This document shows positions 1-11,640 of a DNA stretch of 64,000 bases, one piece after another. A program made the position numbers and the translations under genes. This DNA is from Hirundichthys speculiger. Lineage: Eukaryota > Chordata > Actinopteri > Beloniformes > Exocoetidae. The first letter of the stretch is position 1; the number at the start of each line of letters is the position of its first letter. The notes below the pieces were generated by a model. The model made no database searches. It was not told the origin of the DNA and saw only the letters and a list, made by a program, of their open reading frames with translations. The stretch covers positions 372,001 to 436,000 of the forward strand of contig JAGFBZ010000011.1 in NCBI GenBank assembly GCA_018398805.1, read 5' to 3'.

Positions 1-434
1 ATAGAGTATATGTCGGACACCCAGAGGTGAGAGGAGGTAAAAGTGGTGAGGAAAGACCTGTGGCACCTACCTGAGGGTAAAAGATGAAAACCAGGATGTG
101 AGAGGTCCTTCAGAGTGTTTTTGTTTCTGCAGAGGTGACAGGAGATGTAAAGGTCCAGCAGGGAGAGCAAAGTGCACCAGGTGATCTTCTGATCTCTGTT
201 GATGATGATGTTTTTGCTTCAGTGCAGCTTCCCGTTTCATAATGTGATGTGATGTGTCAACACGCTCTACATGAAGGAGCAGTGAAAAGTCTCTGCCGTG
301 TTTTTTTAATGAATGCTCTGCTGTTAGCAGTCCAGGATGGGTCAGCAGAGGTGAAGGTGCCTAAAGATTTAAATGCTGGGACCACCCAGGTCTGCACTGT
401 CCTTCCTGAAGTCTTTGTTTTCATGGTGTCTAGT
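1..434. other. Unclassified sequence, no gene seen
   Basis: I see no exon, RNA gene or known repeat here. Short open frames on both strands overlap each other and show no domain. The stretch ends at the target duplication of the hAT element that follows. Confidence 0.5.
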
Positions 435-442
435 GTTAGATT

Positions 443-1572
443 TAGGGCTGGGCAACGATTAAAATTTTTAATCGCGATTAATGGCATTATCTCCCTGATT
501 AATCACGATTAATCGCATTGTATACGCAAAATCAAATAATGAATTCAAAAGTAGTGTAAAATGCACTTTTATTTAAATGTTCTGCTGCCATATGAACTAA
601 AGTGAAATAATACTTGTTGCTTCAAACACTTTTAACATCAGCACTTGTCAGTAACACATGTTTAGTGTAAATCTCATCTGAAAAAATGTAAAATAAAATA
701 AAGCTTATTGCCACTGCCAGGGCATTAATGTCATCCTGTTTTTAAAAAAAAAAATAAAAAAAAGTCTACAAACAAAATCCAACAAAATGATTGCGGTCTC
801 AGCACAATCAGAACAATAAAACAGGTAATTTCTGAGGTAACAGCAGAAACTTTTAACGGGGAGTTCAACTTGTCAGTGGTTACAAATAAGCCTTGTTTCT
901 GTCAAATCCTCCATCTGGGAGAACTTTAAAATGAAAATGTCCATGTTAAAGTTCAGTAACTTTACCAATCCGTGAATCATTCATTCTTTCCATTTTCAAT
1001 TGTCAACCAAAAATTAAAAAAAATAAAAAGGGACATTTTATTACGTTTTTCGTTTTTAAATTTAACAAAAAAATTTAAAAAAATGCTTTTTTTATATTTC
1101 AATTTTAGACTTGGATCAAAAATATGAAATTAGAAAATGGGCCATAGGACTGAATTTGTTTTATAATCGAGGACTGGACTTCTGTTGTCATTACGCATCT
1201 GTGCCACTAGATGGAGCCACACTGAAATAACCAGTAAGAGAACAGCAGGACAGTGAACACATGGAGCAGATCTGATGTAACCTGGAGGAATGACATGAAA
1301 GTTTTGTTGCAGTGCAGATTTTTGTTTTCAGACAGAATTGTTAATATTGCTACCTGAGTTGCTACCCGAACTGTAAATTTCACAGATTTTTACCGTTCTC
1401 CATGTCTGTTTTACCTGCCAATTGTCTTCCGGTGCCACAGCAGCCAGTAACAGACTTTTCAAAAAAAACAAAAGCATGTGAGCAACATGCGTTAATGCAC
1501 GATAACATAAATGTCGGCGTTAATAAATTAATGCGTTAACACGACAATAACGCGGTAACTTGCCCAGCCCTA
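443..1572. mobile_element. Non-autonomous hAT DNA transposon, complete
   Basis: The ends are inverted repeats: TAGGGCTGGGCAA at the left and its complement TTGCCCAGCCCTA at the right. They are flanked by a perfect 8-bp direct duplication, GTTAGATT, at 435-442 and 1573-1580. An 8-bp duplication and this kind of tip are hallmarks of the hAT superfamily. The subterminal DNA is rich in AATCG/ATTAA motifs (for example 470-515 and 1490-1550). The 1130-bp interior has no transposase reading frame, only AT-rich DNA, so the element must have been moved by an enzyme from elsewhere. The intact duplication suggests a fairly recent, undisturbed insertion. Confidence 0.9.
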
Positions 1573-1580
1573 GTTAGATT

Positions 1581-3221
1581 GTTTTGTGAAATCCGAGCAA
1601 ACAATTTTCGGTTTCTCATCCCTGTAGGGAGTCATGATCCCATCTACCATAATATTGATAGCAAATTTGATTATTCTGTTGTTGGAGAAAGAGGGCGAAC
1701 AGCAGTGGACAAAACCGAAAGCTGCGTGGAAAACAGGGCTGAATGGGTGGGTGGATGGGGGGAGAACTGGGGACCAGGTTTAACTCTCTGGTGCAGCTGG
1801 TGAGAAAGTCCATTACTTAGGTACTTCAGAGCTGCTGAGAGGCCAAAGTAAGACAGTTGACTGCGGTGTGAAGCTTTGATGTTGATAGAACTCTGCTCTG
1901 AAGACTGAACAGGTCATCCACTTACACTTGTCATACTGTTAATTGAAAACTTTATCTTCTGATTTCACCTTCAGAACAACTGCTTATCATAGATATATGA
2001 AAACTTCAACCACTCGCTGATAGGCAAGCTTAGAAAACCTTTTTCTTTCAGTGTACTTGAGCAAGTATTATGCATGTGGTTGTGTGTGTATGTCCATTTG
2101 TCGAAAAGGTATGGGTTTGTTCGATCATCCCATCCACAATCTTGACCTTCTCCTCCTCATTTGACCCGGCTCATTACTGGAAAATGGTGCACAGCTACTT
2201 TACTCCGTCAACCATACCTCTTTCCAGTGCATTAGTATCGCTTTAACCTTGCATACAGAGGAAAACAAACACACACAGGAATCCACAGGAGGATAGACAA
2301 AGTTGACTTTTTTGTGCTTCCTTAGTGGAAGCAAATGGAGAGTGGTGAAGGGTGAAGGGAAATGGGGAAAGGCTGGGAGTGAATGCTGAATGAAGATGGA
2401 CGAGATAGGTGTTGATTTGTGAGTGTGTGTGGTAGGGCGATGGGGAGGGAGGTTCTGAAACAAAACGAGAGGGAGAGTGAACAGACAAAGAAGGGAGGGG
2501 ATGGGAGGGAAAAGCAGTGACCAAGACTAAACTCAGGTTATGATCATCCAGAACCGGTTTGAGTTGTTGGACAAAGTTGGAATTGTTTGCAGCTTTTTTA
2601 ATTATCACAATAACTTTCAGTAGAGTCAAGGCTGCCACGCTTGACATGCATTGTTAGATTTTTTTTCAAAAAACCTTGAATACCCACAGTGACATTTAAA
2701 ATGAGCATAAAGGGAGCGAGAGGAGAATTTTTTTTTTAACTTTTCTGCAATGTTAAGCTTCTCTCATTTTCTTTGGATGTTTAAAGACCATGTTGTATGT
2801 ATTTTGTAGGGTCTCCCATTTCTTTCTGTGTGTTAAGCTTCATTTTTTTTCCTGCAAAGGTACACAGCCAAAGTCCACACCAATTACATCTCTGCTTTCC
2901 CACAGACCATGCTGCTCTTGGACGTCCTGAAATGGCCTCATTTGGGATCCAGAGTTGTTTCATGTTACTCTTCTGGCCAACACTTATGCAAAGTATTAAT
3001 ACAGTCAGCCCTGGGTTTGTTTGGTCCACCTGAAACTGAGAATGAGCTTTTAATACGGAAGGTGACACTGCAATAATGTACAGTATGAGGAAAAAAAAAA
3101 CACAACATGTTGAACATTGGAGCATGTAAACCTCCCTTAAATATAACCATGAACTGCTAAATGAGCTCAGTCTGGGCTCATTAAATCTGCATAGATACAA
3201 GAACCAATAAAGGAATTCCAT
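1581..3221. other. Unclassified sequence, no gene seen
   Basis: No repeat family or coding exon is recognisable. A purine-rich tract lies at about 2330-2520, and overlapping minus-strand open frames at 2243-2647 and 2781-3221 are low-complexity or show no domain. I treat these as chance ORFs. Confidence 0.45.
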
Positions 3222-3232
3222 TATAGTGTAGA

Positions 3233-4440
3233 TACACTATATTAACAAAAGTATTCACTCACCTGCCTTGACTCACATATGAGATTTAGTTCATCCCACT
3301 CCTGATCAGTCAATCAATATGACGTGGGTCCATCCTTTGCAGCTAGAACAGCTTCAACTCTTCTGAGAAGGCTGTCCACAAGGTTTAGGAGTGTGTTTAT
3401 GGGGATTTTTGACCATTCTTCCAGAAGAACATTTGTGAGGTCAAAAACTGATGTTGGACCAGAAGGTCTGGCTCTCAGTCTCTGCTATAATTCATCCCAA
3501 AGGTGTTCTGTTGGGTTGATGTCAGGACTCTGTGCAGGCCAGTCAAGTTCATCCACACCAGACTCTGCCATCTACGTCTTTATGGATTTTGCTTTGTGCA
3601 CTGGTGCACAGTCATGTTGGAAGAGGAAGGGGCCAGCTCCAAACTGTTCCCACAAAGTTGGGAGCATGGAATTGTCCAAAATGTGTGAGTTCCTTTCACT
3701 GGAACTAAGGGGCCAAGCCCAGCTCCTGAAAAACAACCCCACACCATAATCCCCCCTCCACCAAACTTTACACTTGACACAATGCAGTCAGACAAGTACC
3801 GTTGTCCTGGCAACCACCAAACCCAGACTCTTCCATCAGATTACCAGATGGAGAAGCGTGATTCATCACTCCAGAGAACGTTCCTCCACTGCTCTAGAGT
3901 CCAGTGGTGGCTGCACTTGGATGTCTGGCTTGGATGCAGCTGCTCCACCATGGAAACCCATTCATGAAGCTCTCTGCACTGTTGTTGAGCTAATCTGAAG
4001 GCCACATGAAGTTTGGAGGTCTGTAGTTATTTACTCTGCAGAAAGTTGGTGACCTCTTTGCACTATGTGCTTCAGCATCCACTGATCCCGCTCCATCAGT
4101 TTACGTGTCCTACCACTTCATGGCTGAGTTGCTGTCGTTCCCAAACACTTCCATTTCTTTATAATACAGCTGACAGTTGACTGTGGAATATTTAGGAGCC
4201 AGGCAATTTCACAACTGGATTTGTTGAACAGGTGTCATCCTATCACAGTTCCACACTGGAATTCATTGAGCTCGTGAGACCCATTCTTTCACTAATGTTT
4301 GTAGAAACAGTCTGCATGCCTAGGTGCTTACTTGTATACACCTGTGGCCATGGAAGTGACTGGAACACCTGATTCTGATAAGTTGGATGGGTGAGCAAAT
4401 ACTTTTGGCAAGTATGCAGATACACTACTTTTGGTAGTGT
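3233..4440 (-). mobile_element. Tc1-like DNA transposon, inactivated
   Basis: The left end starts with TACACTATATTAACAAAAGT and continues into a CACC-rich inverted repeat. The right side carries the complementary signature GGTGAGCAAATACTTTTGGC at 4390-4409. Between them the minus strand encodes a broken Tc1-type transposase. The size of about 1.2 kb is normal for Tc1-like elements in fish. Both tips are altered by small fold-back palindromes (3222-3241 and 4414-4448), so the exact right boundary is uncertain by about 20 bases. Confidence 0.8.
3330..4235 (-). pseudogene. Tc1-like transposase remnant
   Basis: This would be a DDE transposase that binds the element's ends and performs cut-and-paste transposition in the nucleus. 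The clearest frame, 3813 down to 3580, reads [16 protein letters not shown], the conserved block before the second catalytic aspartate. The same strand then encodes a QHDCAP motif near 3610, containing that aspartate, and LDWPAQSPDINP near 3520-3555, the stretch that leads to the third catalytic residue. The frames are interrupted by stops and shifts, and no intact N-terminal helix-turn-helix frame is visible. It is certainly a dead copy. Confidence 0.75.
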
Positions 4441-4448
4441 GTCTGCAT

Positions 4449-5574
4449 GCAGGTTTCTCACACTTACAACTTTTAAAGTTTCAGTGAGCCATGCATTTTA
4501 GGTCTGGTCATCTGGGGCTGCAGGCCCAAAGGTTTTCTGAATAGTCCCAGATCTCATGACAGAATAAATATTCAAACACAGATCTTCTGCAGCAATGCAT
4601 TAACCCCCCAGATATGAATATGATTATATTGAAAGCAGGTTATGTTTTAGTTTCTTTACATTTCTAGTAGTTGCATCTGCTTCAAACTCCGAAGGGTTGC
4701 ATGTGTACATTTGAGCACCAAGACACAGAAAAAAAGACACATGAACATGCTCCAGGCTGGTCTTTGTTGGCATTCGAGCCATATTTCAGTTGTTGTGGAC
4801 ATAAGAATATTTTTTTTGAGGTAAGATGGTGCAGATGAAACTGGAGAAGTTGGAGAAGTTAGAGTTAGAGCAGAAATCTTTACCCAATCATTCTGAAATG
4901 ATTTTGTAAAAAAAAAAGACACACCGTTTATAAAGACAAACATTTCCATGGGATATCTTTATGGATGATTATCTCAATCTTGGAAAATCTGATGCTTTAG
5001 GAGATTAATAAATTGAATTGAAATATGGCATCAGAATAAAAGAGCTCACAATTAATGTTAAAATTATCAGATCAAAAAGTTGAGAAAACAGGAGAAATTG
5101 AGAAAAAAAAGTCACCACAGATAACATTTATTTTATGCCACACCTGTTATTGTTTTCAAATGTTTGTTAAAGTCTGAAATCACCTGAATGTATAAACAAT
5201 GTATGTTTATGATCCTATTTATCAGATCAATATTTTGGTTGTTGTATGATTGGACTGGAGAAAGGAGGAGCAGCAGAGGAGTTGGAGTGTGCAAGAGACA
5301 GATGAGCTGCTATCAGAGCTGGACAGATGAAGAAGAGGAGGGAATCAGATAAGACACATGTTAGACTGTTTCTCAGGGATCTAAAACAAGTGTTGTGCTA
5401 CAAACGGAGCAGAATCTCTGAGATATGATTTGGCTTGAACAAAGTAATGACAGCATGTGAATGTTGTCAGTTTAAAGGCTTTGATTTCATATCAGTGTTT
5501 AAGTGTTTTTTTTTTTTTTAAGTTTTTAAAGTATTTTTTAAAAGGGAGCCCATGTAAACACAAATAACACATAC
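4449..5574. other. Unclassified sequence, no gene seen
   Basis: This is AT-rich DNA with homopolymer runs (T tract at about 5508-5519). I recognise no repeat, RNA gene or exon. The minus-strand frame at 4656-4949 is short and featureless. Confidence 0.4.
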
Positions 5575-5955
5575 AAACACATTTCTATTTATAACTCCAA
5601 TTCCAGAAAGGTTGGCTGTGTAAAACACAGTGATGCTGTTTAAATGTAAGTAAAAACAGAATGCAAAGATATGAAAATATCATAAACTCATATTTTATTC
5701 TCATTAGGACATAAAGAACAAATCAGGTGTTGAAACTATTTAATTCCATCATTTCATGGATAATATTAGCTCATTTTGACTTTGATGGCAGCAACACATC
5801 TCAAAAAAGTTGAAACGGGTCTGACAAAAAGCGGGAAAAGTAACTGACGCAAATAAAAAACAAATGGAGGAGCTTTGATAACTGATTAGATTAATTGGCA
5901 ACAGGTCAGTAACATGACTGGGTGTAAAAGGAGCATTGCAGGTAGAGTTTCTGCA
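5575..5955 (+). mobile_element. End fragment of a common fish DNA transposon
   Basis: The phrases ATTCCAGAAAGGTTGGC, ATATTAGCTCATTTTGA, CACATCTCAAAAAAGTTG and ATTGGCAACAGGTCAGTAAC occur in the order I know from a widespread fish cut-and-paste element, whose normal spelling has AAAAAAGTTGGGAC. Only one end is present. The sequence leaves the family near 5955 and no opposite inverted repeat is found, so this is a truncated copy. I cannot fix the superfamily from memory. Confidence 0.5.
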
Positions 5956-6617
5956 CAAGTCCTTTATTTCAGCACAAAAACAAAGCGCTGCCAGGAATGT
6001 CCAAAGCATAAACCAAAACTAAACTAACAAGCAAAGTATCACTAAATAAACCCAAAGGCAAAAACATTTAGGGTAGATGTGACACTGGAAGGCAACACGG
6101 AGGAAATGAGTAACCAGCTGGAACAGCAACCAAGAGAGAAAAGACAAGACAACATAAAGACACAGACACAGGTGAAAGTAATGAGGGGAAAATAACACCA
6201 AGAAGTAAAACAGAAGAAAGACCAAGCAAGGAAACAAATGCCGTTTCTCAATATGCGGGAACGTCATTAGTCCTAGCCGAAGTAAAGTTCCAATCCTCAA
6301 GTCTGCATGTGGACAAGCACAGTAGAAGTCCCTGGATGTGTTCTCGCTCTGCCCATTTTATCAAGGATGTGTAGAAGTATCCCAGAATGCATTTTGCATC
6401 AAGCAGCAGCACTAATGGCGGAGTAACAGAATTATGACTTTGTTGTTTCGTAACGGTTTTTCTTCACGTTTTGATGGGAGTTGGACCAACCTGCTTGAAT
6501 GAGAGGCCCTACTTTTCAGAACACAAGATCTTCTGTTATCACTGATAAGAGCAGAAAATTGTTCTGCTTTACTTTTTTAAAAGAAAATTGAAAATTTAAT
6601 AAGTATATTAAAATGTA
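5956..6617. other. Repeat-like sequence, unclassified
   Basis: An A-rich segment at 5956-6235 is followed by TATGCGGGAACGTCATTAG and CCCAGAATGCATTTTGCAT at 6255-6401. These resemble fish Harbinger/hAT-type non-autonomous elements. I find no paired termini or target duplication, so the assignment is weak. Confidence 0.3.
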
Positions 6618-6851
6618 TTGAGTGAGCAAGTGTTCCTGCAATTTATTATCCCATGTGACTTTTTGCCTTCTGCAGAGATGAGTGAAGACTTTTATGCAAC
6701 TTTGCAGCACCGTAGGTCCAAGTCTAAAAAGGAAGAGTTGGAGGAGCGAAAGCTAGAGGGAGCACCAATAAGGAGGGAAGGTGAGGGCGAGAGAAAGAAC
6801 TTGAAGGGAGAAAACGAGAGATGGAGAAAGTGGCAGAAGGAAGATCTATGA
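6618..6851 (+). other. Exon-like open frame after a splice-acceptor-like site
   Basis: A T/C-rich tract ending CCTTCTGCAG at 6667-6676 is followed by an ATG at 6679, giving a highly charged stretch (MSEDFYATLQHRRSKSKKEE, then many E, R and K) that stops at 6849. The composition resembles the basic/acidic coiled segments of Myb-like accessory proteins of Harbinger elements, but I see no diagnostic tryptophan pattern. It may equally be chance in purine-rich DNA. I do not assign a function. Confidence 0.2.
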
Positions 6852-7095
6852 AGCCCCCCATGGAGAGAGCTGGGAAGATGGTGCAGAGAACTGGATGAGA
6901 GAAGTGATGGGGGGTACTTGGTGGGAGGCCCCTCCTTTGAACTAGATTTCAGAAGAGAGAAAGAGGGAAAGAGAAAAGAGGGATGCCGTCATCTCAGAAC
7001 CTATCAGATTGTAGCAGAGGAGATTAAAGACAGCGAGATCATAACAGAGTTATGGAGGGAAAAAGTAAACACTAAAACTTTTGCAACTCTTGCAA

Positions 7096-7180
7096 AATGA
7101 GAGAGGAGAGGAAAGGAGAGGAGAGGAAAGGAGAGGAGAGGAGAGGAGAGGAGAGGAGAGGAGAGGAGGAGAGGAGACTG
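7096..7180. repeat. (AGAGG)n purine microsatellite
   Basis: This is a tandem run of GAGAGG/GGAAAGG units, 85 bases of pure purine on the plus strand. It is a mirror-like polypurine tract. The minus-strand frame reading LLSSPLLS across it is an artefact of the repeat. Confidence 0.9.
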
Positions 7181-8536
7181 AAAACCTAACCTCCTCCAGT
7201 GCTGCCGAGCTGCAGTCAGGTCTTTGATCCTGTCCTTCATTTTTAAGTCCTCCATAGGAGACCTTCCAGTCTGATGCACAGGATTAAAGGCCCGTTATTA
7301 GAGTTTATTTTGTGCATAAATTATTATGCACACATGCACACGGAGTTTCAGTTAAAACTGACCGTTATTGCAATTTACAATTTGGCTTGTGGCTTTTTTT
7401 ATTTAGAAGACCATGAGGCTGTACTAGAAGCTGTTTGATGTCTGTTGGTTAAAGTTGCCAGTCATCTGTCGCTTTGTTCCTTCTAACTTATAGCTGTGAT
7501 AAAGGAGAAATGTGAACATGAGGTTCTAATTCCTTGTCTGCAATTTTGTCATCTCTCTAATGAGAATCATTGTGTCTTTTTAATTGAGCCACCATTAGCA
7601 CACACAAAAGTACATTAGTAGTGTGAATATAAGAAAAATATTTGCATCAGTTATATCTCAGCTTTTAGAAGTAGCTATGAAAAGGATTAAAACTGACTTC
7701 TAAAAGATATAAATGTCAGTGCTGGATGGAGTGCATGGAGAAATTGAAAAGCCAAGATCATATACAGTGTATATTGTGAAAGGGATAAATCTCGTGTTAT
7801 CTCTGTTTCTTTTGCTTTCCAGTACATAAGCATGTTAAGTTATGAGCATTAGGTGCAGACTCCCATGCATCTCTTTGACTAAGTAAAGTATCCCTTTGTG
7901 TAGCTTATGGTTGTTTAGACGCCTGACAAAGTTGTCTTTTCAACATAACTTTGCTTGGTGGGTTAATTCTGTTATTTGCATATCTATGATCACAAACCTG
8001 AATCACGCTGAAAGAAAAACAAACATTTTGTTGGCCAACTTACTTTCCAGTAATTTATGTAATGGAGAGATTTGTCAGGGTCATTTCATACTATTTCCAA
8101 GAACCAACTACCTGTCAAGTGGGCAGGCCAGTATCCTGTAAATGAGATTAGCTCACTAAATTACACAATTTCAGATTTATTTTTTGACAAAAAAAATAAA
8201 GTGACAGGATTACGTTGATGTTAGAATTCTTGATTTAGTATTCATTTCAGATGATCTGATATTTGGCCTTAAGCTAGATTTTGTTTTTTTTTTTATTTCT
8301 TACATCACCTTTAAAATCTATATGCCTTAGTGCTCAGGGGTCATTTTAAAAAACCAGATCAGCTCTGCAATAGTGGCTAGATGAAATTATGATCAACCAT
8401 CATCAGAAGGACAGGACAAAAACAGAAAGCTTCATTAGAAAGGAAGGTTTACACTGGTTCAGTTCCAGACTTTAGCAGGTGTGTAAATAAGAGGTCCACA
8501 AATTAAAAAGCTGTAACTGTTGCTCTAATGTAGAAT
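7181..8536. other. Unclassified sequence, no gene seen
   Basis: No repeat family, RNA gene or coding exon could be recognised. The open frame at 7896-8141 has no domain and no splice context. Confidence 0.4.
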
Positions 8537-8719
8537 AAAAATGTATAAACTTCCATTTCAGCTGCTCCCTGTTCAGGGTCACCACAGGAGAGTGATCCAC
8601 CTGGTTGGTTTAGCACATGTTTGATGCCAAATGACCTTCCTGACATAACTGGGATTTGAACCCAGAACCCTCCCCCGTAGTGGGCAACAGCACGATCACT
8701 AAGCCACCTGGGAGGCCGT
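8537..8719 (-). mobile_element. tRNA-derived SINE with RTE-like tail
   Basis: Read on the minus strand, the head begins GGCCTCCCAGGTGGCTTAGT, giving a pol III A box (TGGCTTAGTGAT) and, about 40 bases later, a B box GGTTCAAATCC. After a short body it ends in GGTGACCCTGAACAGGGAGC followed by AGCTGAAATGG. This tail resembles the 3' end of the RTE-type LINE at 28.7 kb (GGTGACCCCTGAAAGG), consistent with a SINE mobilised by that LINE family. The SINE is transcribed by RNA polymerase III and encodes no protein. Confidence 0.65.
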
Positions 8720-9835
8720 ACTTGGAGTGACTGTGCCAAAAAACAAAAGCAAAAAACCCCCCTGAAATGACATGTTCAATAAGATGCAGGCGTTGGAATC
8801 CTCTGTGAGACAAGTGAATAATAGGATGCATGGCAAGAAAGAAAGAAGAAAGAACATGACAGGATTGTATAAGTGTCATGAGAACATGGCACCAGTTCTA
8901 ACTTTTACAGTTAAAAGAGGTCAAAATGTGCAAAAAAAAAATCAGTTTTTTCTTCTTCCTCACAGGCTCCCTGGTTATGGAAAAACATGTAAAATGTAGT
9001 GTTTTTCTTCGCAGCATCCGACTGCTTGGCTATCTCTTTGAACTCAGAAAATCGATTCTTGAGCTGTCAAAACATATCTGAGCTTGAAAGCAAATTCTGC
9101 TTTTTGTGTCCTAAACTGAAAAGGTGTTTGAGCTTGTAAATGTATCAATTTACCAGGCTGAGCTTTAAGAGCTGGAAGTTAAGATAAAGTGATGACAGAT
9201 TCTATTGTTACTGAGGCTGCCTTTGTATCTGGGATGGCAGCTGAATATTAGATGGTAATTAGTATTCTTTAATGCACTAAAAACACCTTTATACTTCAAC
9301 ACACCCAGCATCACTATTGTGTTGAGTTTCATGAGTTGTTTTGTTCTTTGCATTAGAGTGATGGTGTGACAAAAAAAATCTTTGCTACTGCAAGACTAAC
9401 CTTCATTCAAAGACATTACTTCCACTGTTTTCAACATTGTCAAATGCCTTTATCCTGTGTACTCCTGAAATACCAGGCTCCAAAACACTATTCAAAAGGT
9501 GATTCAATTACCAACATCCTGTTTTTCTTATGGTTTACAGACTATTACTTGTACTTTCAGTCAGCTTTAGGCTGGTGAAACCGCTAGCTAGTTACTTTCT
9601 GGAGCCCTCCTGACTCCCAGGATTCTCACAGACAACAATCTGTAATTGGAAGGGCTGATTTCAGGCACTCTTTGAGGTAAAATGATACAGCACTAGAAAA
9701 CACTAGGTTACTCAGAGTTAAAGCACTTCTTTGGCCTAAGCTAATGCAACTCACAATGCATAACCATGTACTGTCAGAAAATAGTTGGAGTTATTTATAT
9801 GGAAATTTTCTCTAGAGAAGAGCAGGGAAATAAAG
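8720..9835. other. Unclassified sequence, no gene seen
   Basis: I find no recognisable repeat or gene. Small frames at 8772-8999, 9165-9353 and 9366-9578 lack domains and overlap AT-rich DNA. Confidence 0.4.
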
Positions 9836-10322
9836 TAACATGCTGACCTGCAGTCTGACCCTCTGACCACCTCGGTGTTTGCCGCCTACACATGTTTATA
9901 TAGTCATCTCTGGAGTTCATACTGTCAATGTACCAGTCATTATATAAGTGAATGGAATTCTTTCTCTCCAGCTAATGAATAATTACTATTAATATAATTT
10001 GTCCTATATCATTTTACCAATATATGTGTGCCTTTCCTCTCTCTGTCCTCCATCCTCTCTGTCTCGTCTTCCTTCTCTTTTCTTTCTTTACCCGGCTGGC
10101 CTTTGGCAGGAAGGTCCCCCCTTATGATTCAGGTCCTGCTCAAGGTTTCTTCCTCTAATAGTGGAGTTTTTCCTTGCCACTCTTTGGCTTAAATGTTTTT
10201 CTCCCACTAGGGGAGTTTTTTACTTGCCATTGTTTCCTTAATTAAGATTCTCTGGGAGTCTGAAAAGGGCCCAGAGACAGTTTGTATTGTAACAGATGCT
10301 ATACAAATAAAGTTGAATTGAA
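9836..10322 (+). mobile_element. 3' tail of an L2/Rex1-type LINE (copy 1)
   Basis: This is a 5'-truncated untranslated tail. Landmarks shared with the copies at 35.0, 39.7 and 51.4 kb are CTGACCTGCAGTCTGA, TTTTTCCTTGCCACT, TTACTTGCCATTG, TTGTATTGTAACAGATGCTA and the terminal ACAAATAAAGTTGAATTG. The short GAATTG-type end is typical of this fish LINE group. No coding part remains. The clade name is from memory and could be a neighbouring L2-like clade. Confidence 0.7.
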
Positions 10323-11495
10323 GAGCATAGTTTCAGCTGTGGTGTAGCTCTGGCATGAAAGCAGTTCTTGAATTTTGTAGTCCTGTATCACCTGCCAAAG
10401 AGAAGCAAAAGAAGCAGGTGATGACAAGGGTGCGATGAGTCTTGAAGGATGTTAGAAATAGTGCGAAGGGAGCCGAAAAGGTTCGAGCCTGATCTGACAG
10501 AACTGTCAACACATTACACTCTGTTTTCATCAGTCTACTCCGTGGAATGGACTGATTCGAAAGTCTGAAAGCAAGCAAAAGATATCATCCTGTTGACAGA
10601 AGCAGGCATGTAATGATCTTCTGTGCTGCTCTGACTGCAGGGTTCTTCAGTCCGATGCTCAGCAGCTGGAAAGGTAGCTTCTGGTCGAACCATTGTGAAA
10701 TTATACTGTGACAAGTGGGGGCTCCTTTATTTTTTATACCACAAAGGGAATGATATATAACACAGGGATGTACTTCATTAGAATAAAGTCTTCCCATTTT
10801 TAAAATATCTTGTTTATTTTAAGTAAAGTCTGCAGTCTTTAGATGAAGGCCATAGATTCAATTTCTTACAACATTAAAATGAATCAATTAAATTAATTGA
10901 TTAATGAACTGATGGTTAATAAAAGAACAGTTTTGTATGTTTAAAAGTCTAAACTGGAGGGACTCCCACCTTTTTGTTTGTTCATGAAGAAACTGCTGCA
11001 CTGTACATTGCAAATACTCTTTATAATGTGATTAACTGTGTCGTGTCTCGCTGTACCTTCAACAGTATACAGTAACTTCCAGTGAGCTCACACAAAGTGT
11101 GCACGAATTACACAAGGAGAAACATGCACGCTTGCATATTTGAACAATACTTTATGCTTAGTTCTCAGTCTTTAATAAATGATCTAAATGACAGATGGAT
11201 AGATCTGTTTAGCTTTAATGTTTTATATATATATATCTTTGCTGAGATAAAAACTCCTGCACAATGTTACTGATATTACATATAACATAATGCAATTCAG
11301 AAACTCTGAAAGTAGGAAAGTACAGTGTATAAACAAGCGAACTTACATTAACTTTTACTTTCACCAGTGTAAAGTCAGTGTAAATTTTTTTGTTTTCCAG
11401 GTGCTTGTTGTGGAGTTATTGTTACAGCTCTGTGGTGACAGCTTCTGGACTTTCTTATCTGTGTTGGTGAAATTAAAGAAATTGGAGCATGGTCA
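10323..11495. other. Unclassified sequence, no gene seen
   Basis: No repeat or exon is recognised. Minus-strand frames at 10333-10578 and 10585-10797 show no domain. Confidence 0.4.
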
Positions 11496-11640
11496 GGGGG
11501 CTGCCTGGCGGCGTCGTGGTTACTCACTGTCACGAAGGCTTCACAGCTGGGTCTCTCTGCATGTTCTCACCATGCCTGAGAGTGCTCTCCGGGTACTTTG
11601 GCTTCCTTCAGTAGTCACAAAGCTCGCATGGTAGCAGCTG
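11496..11640 (+). mobile_element. Degraded tRNA-derived SINE
   Basis: GGCGGCGTCGTGGTTACTCA corresponds to the A-box head of a common fish SINE. It is followed by TCTGCATGTTCTCACC and CTCTCCGGGTACTTTGGCTT, which match the body of the better-preserved copy at 51.1-51.3 kb (there on the opposite strand). The B-box region is partly deleted, so this copy is dead. Confidence 0.55.

Noticed and set aside
2243..3221. Minus-strand frames of 134 and 146 codons
   Set aside because: Low complexity or no domain, no splice context, and no support from recognised families.
3324..3998. Plus-strand open frames of up to 141 codons
   Set aside because: They lie opposite the Tc1 transposase remnant on the minus strand and have no domain of their own.
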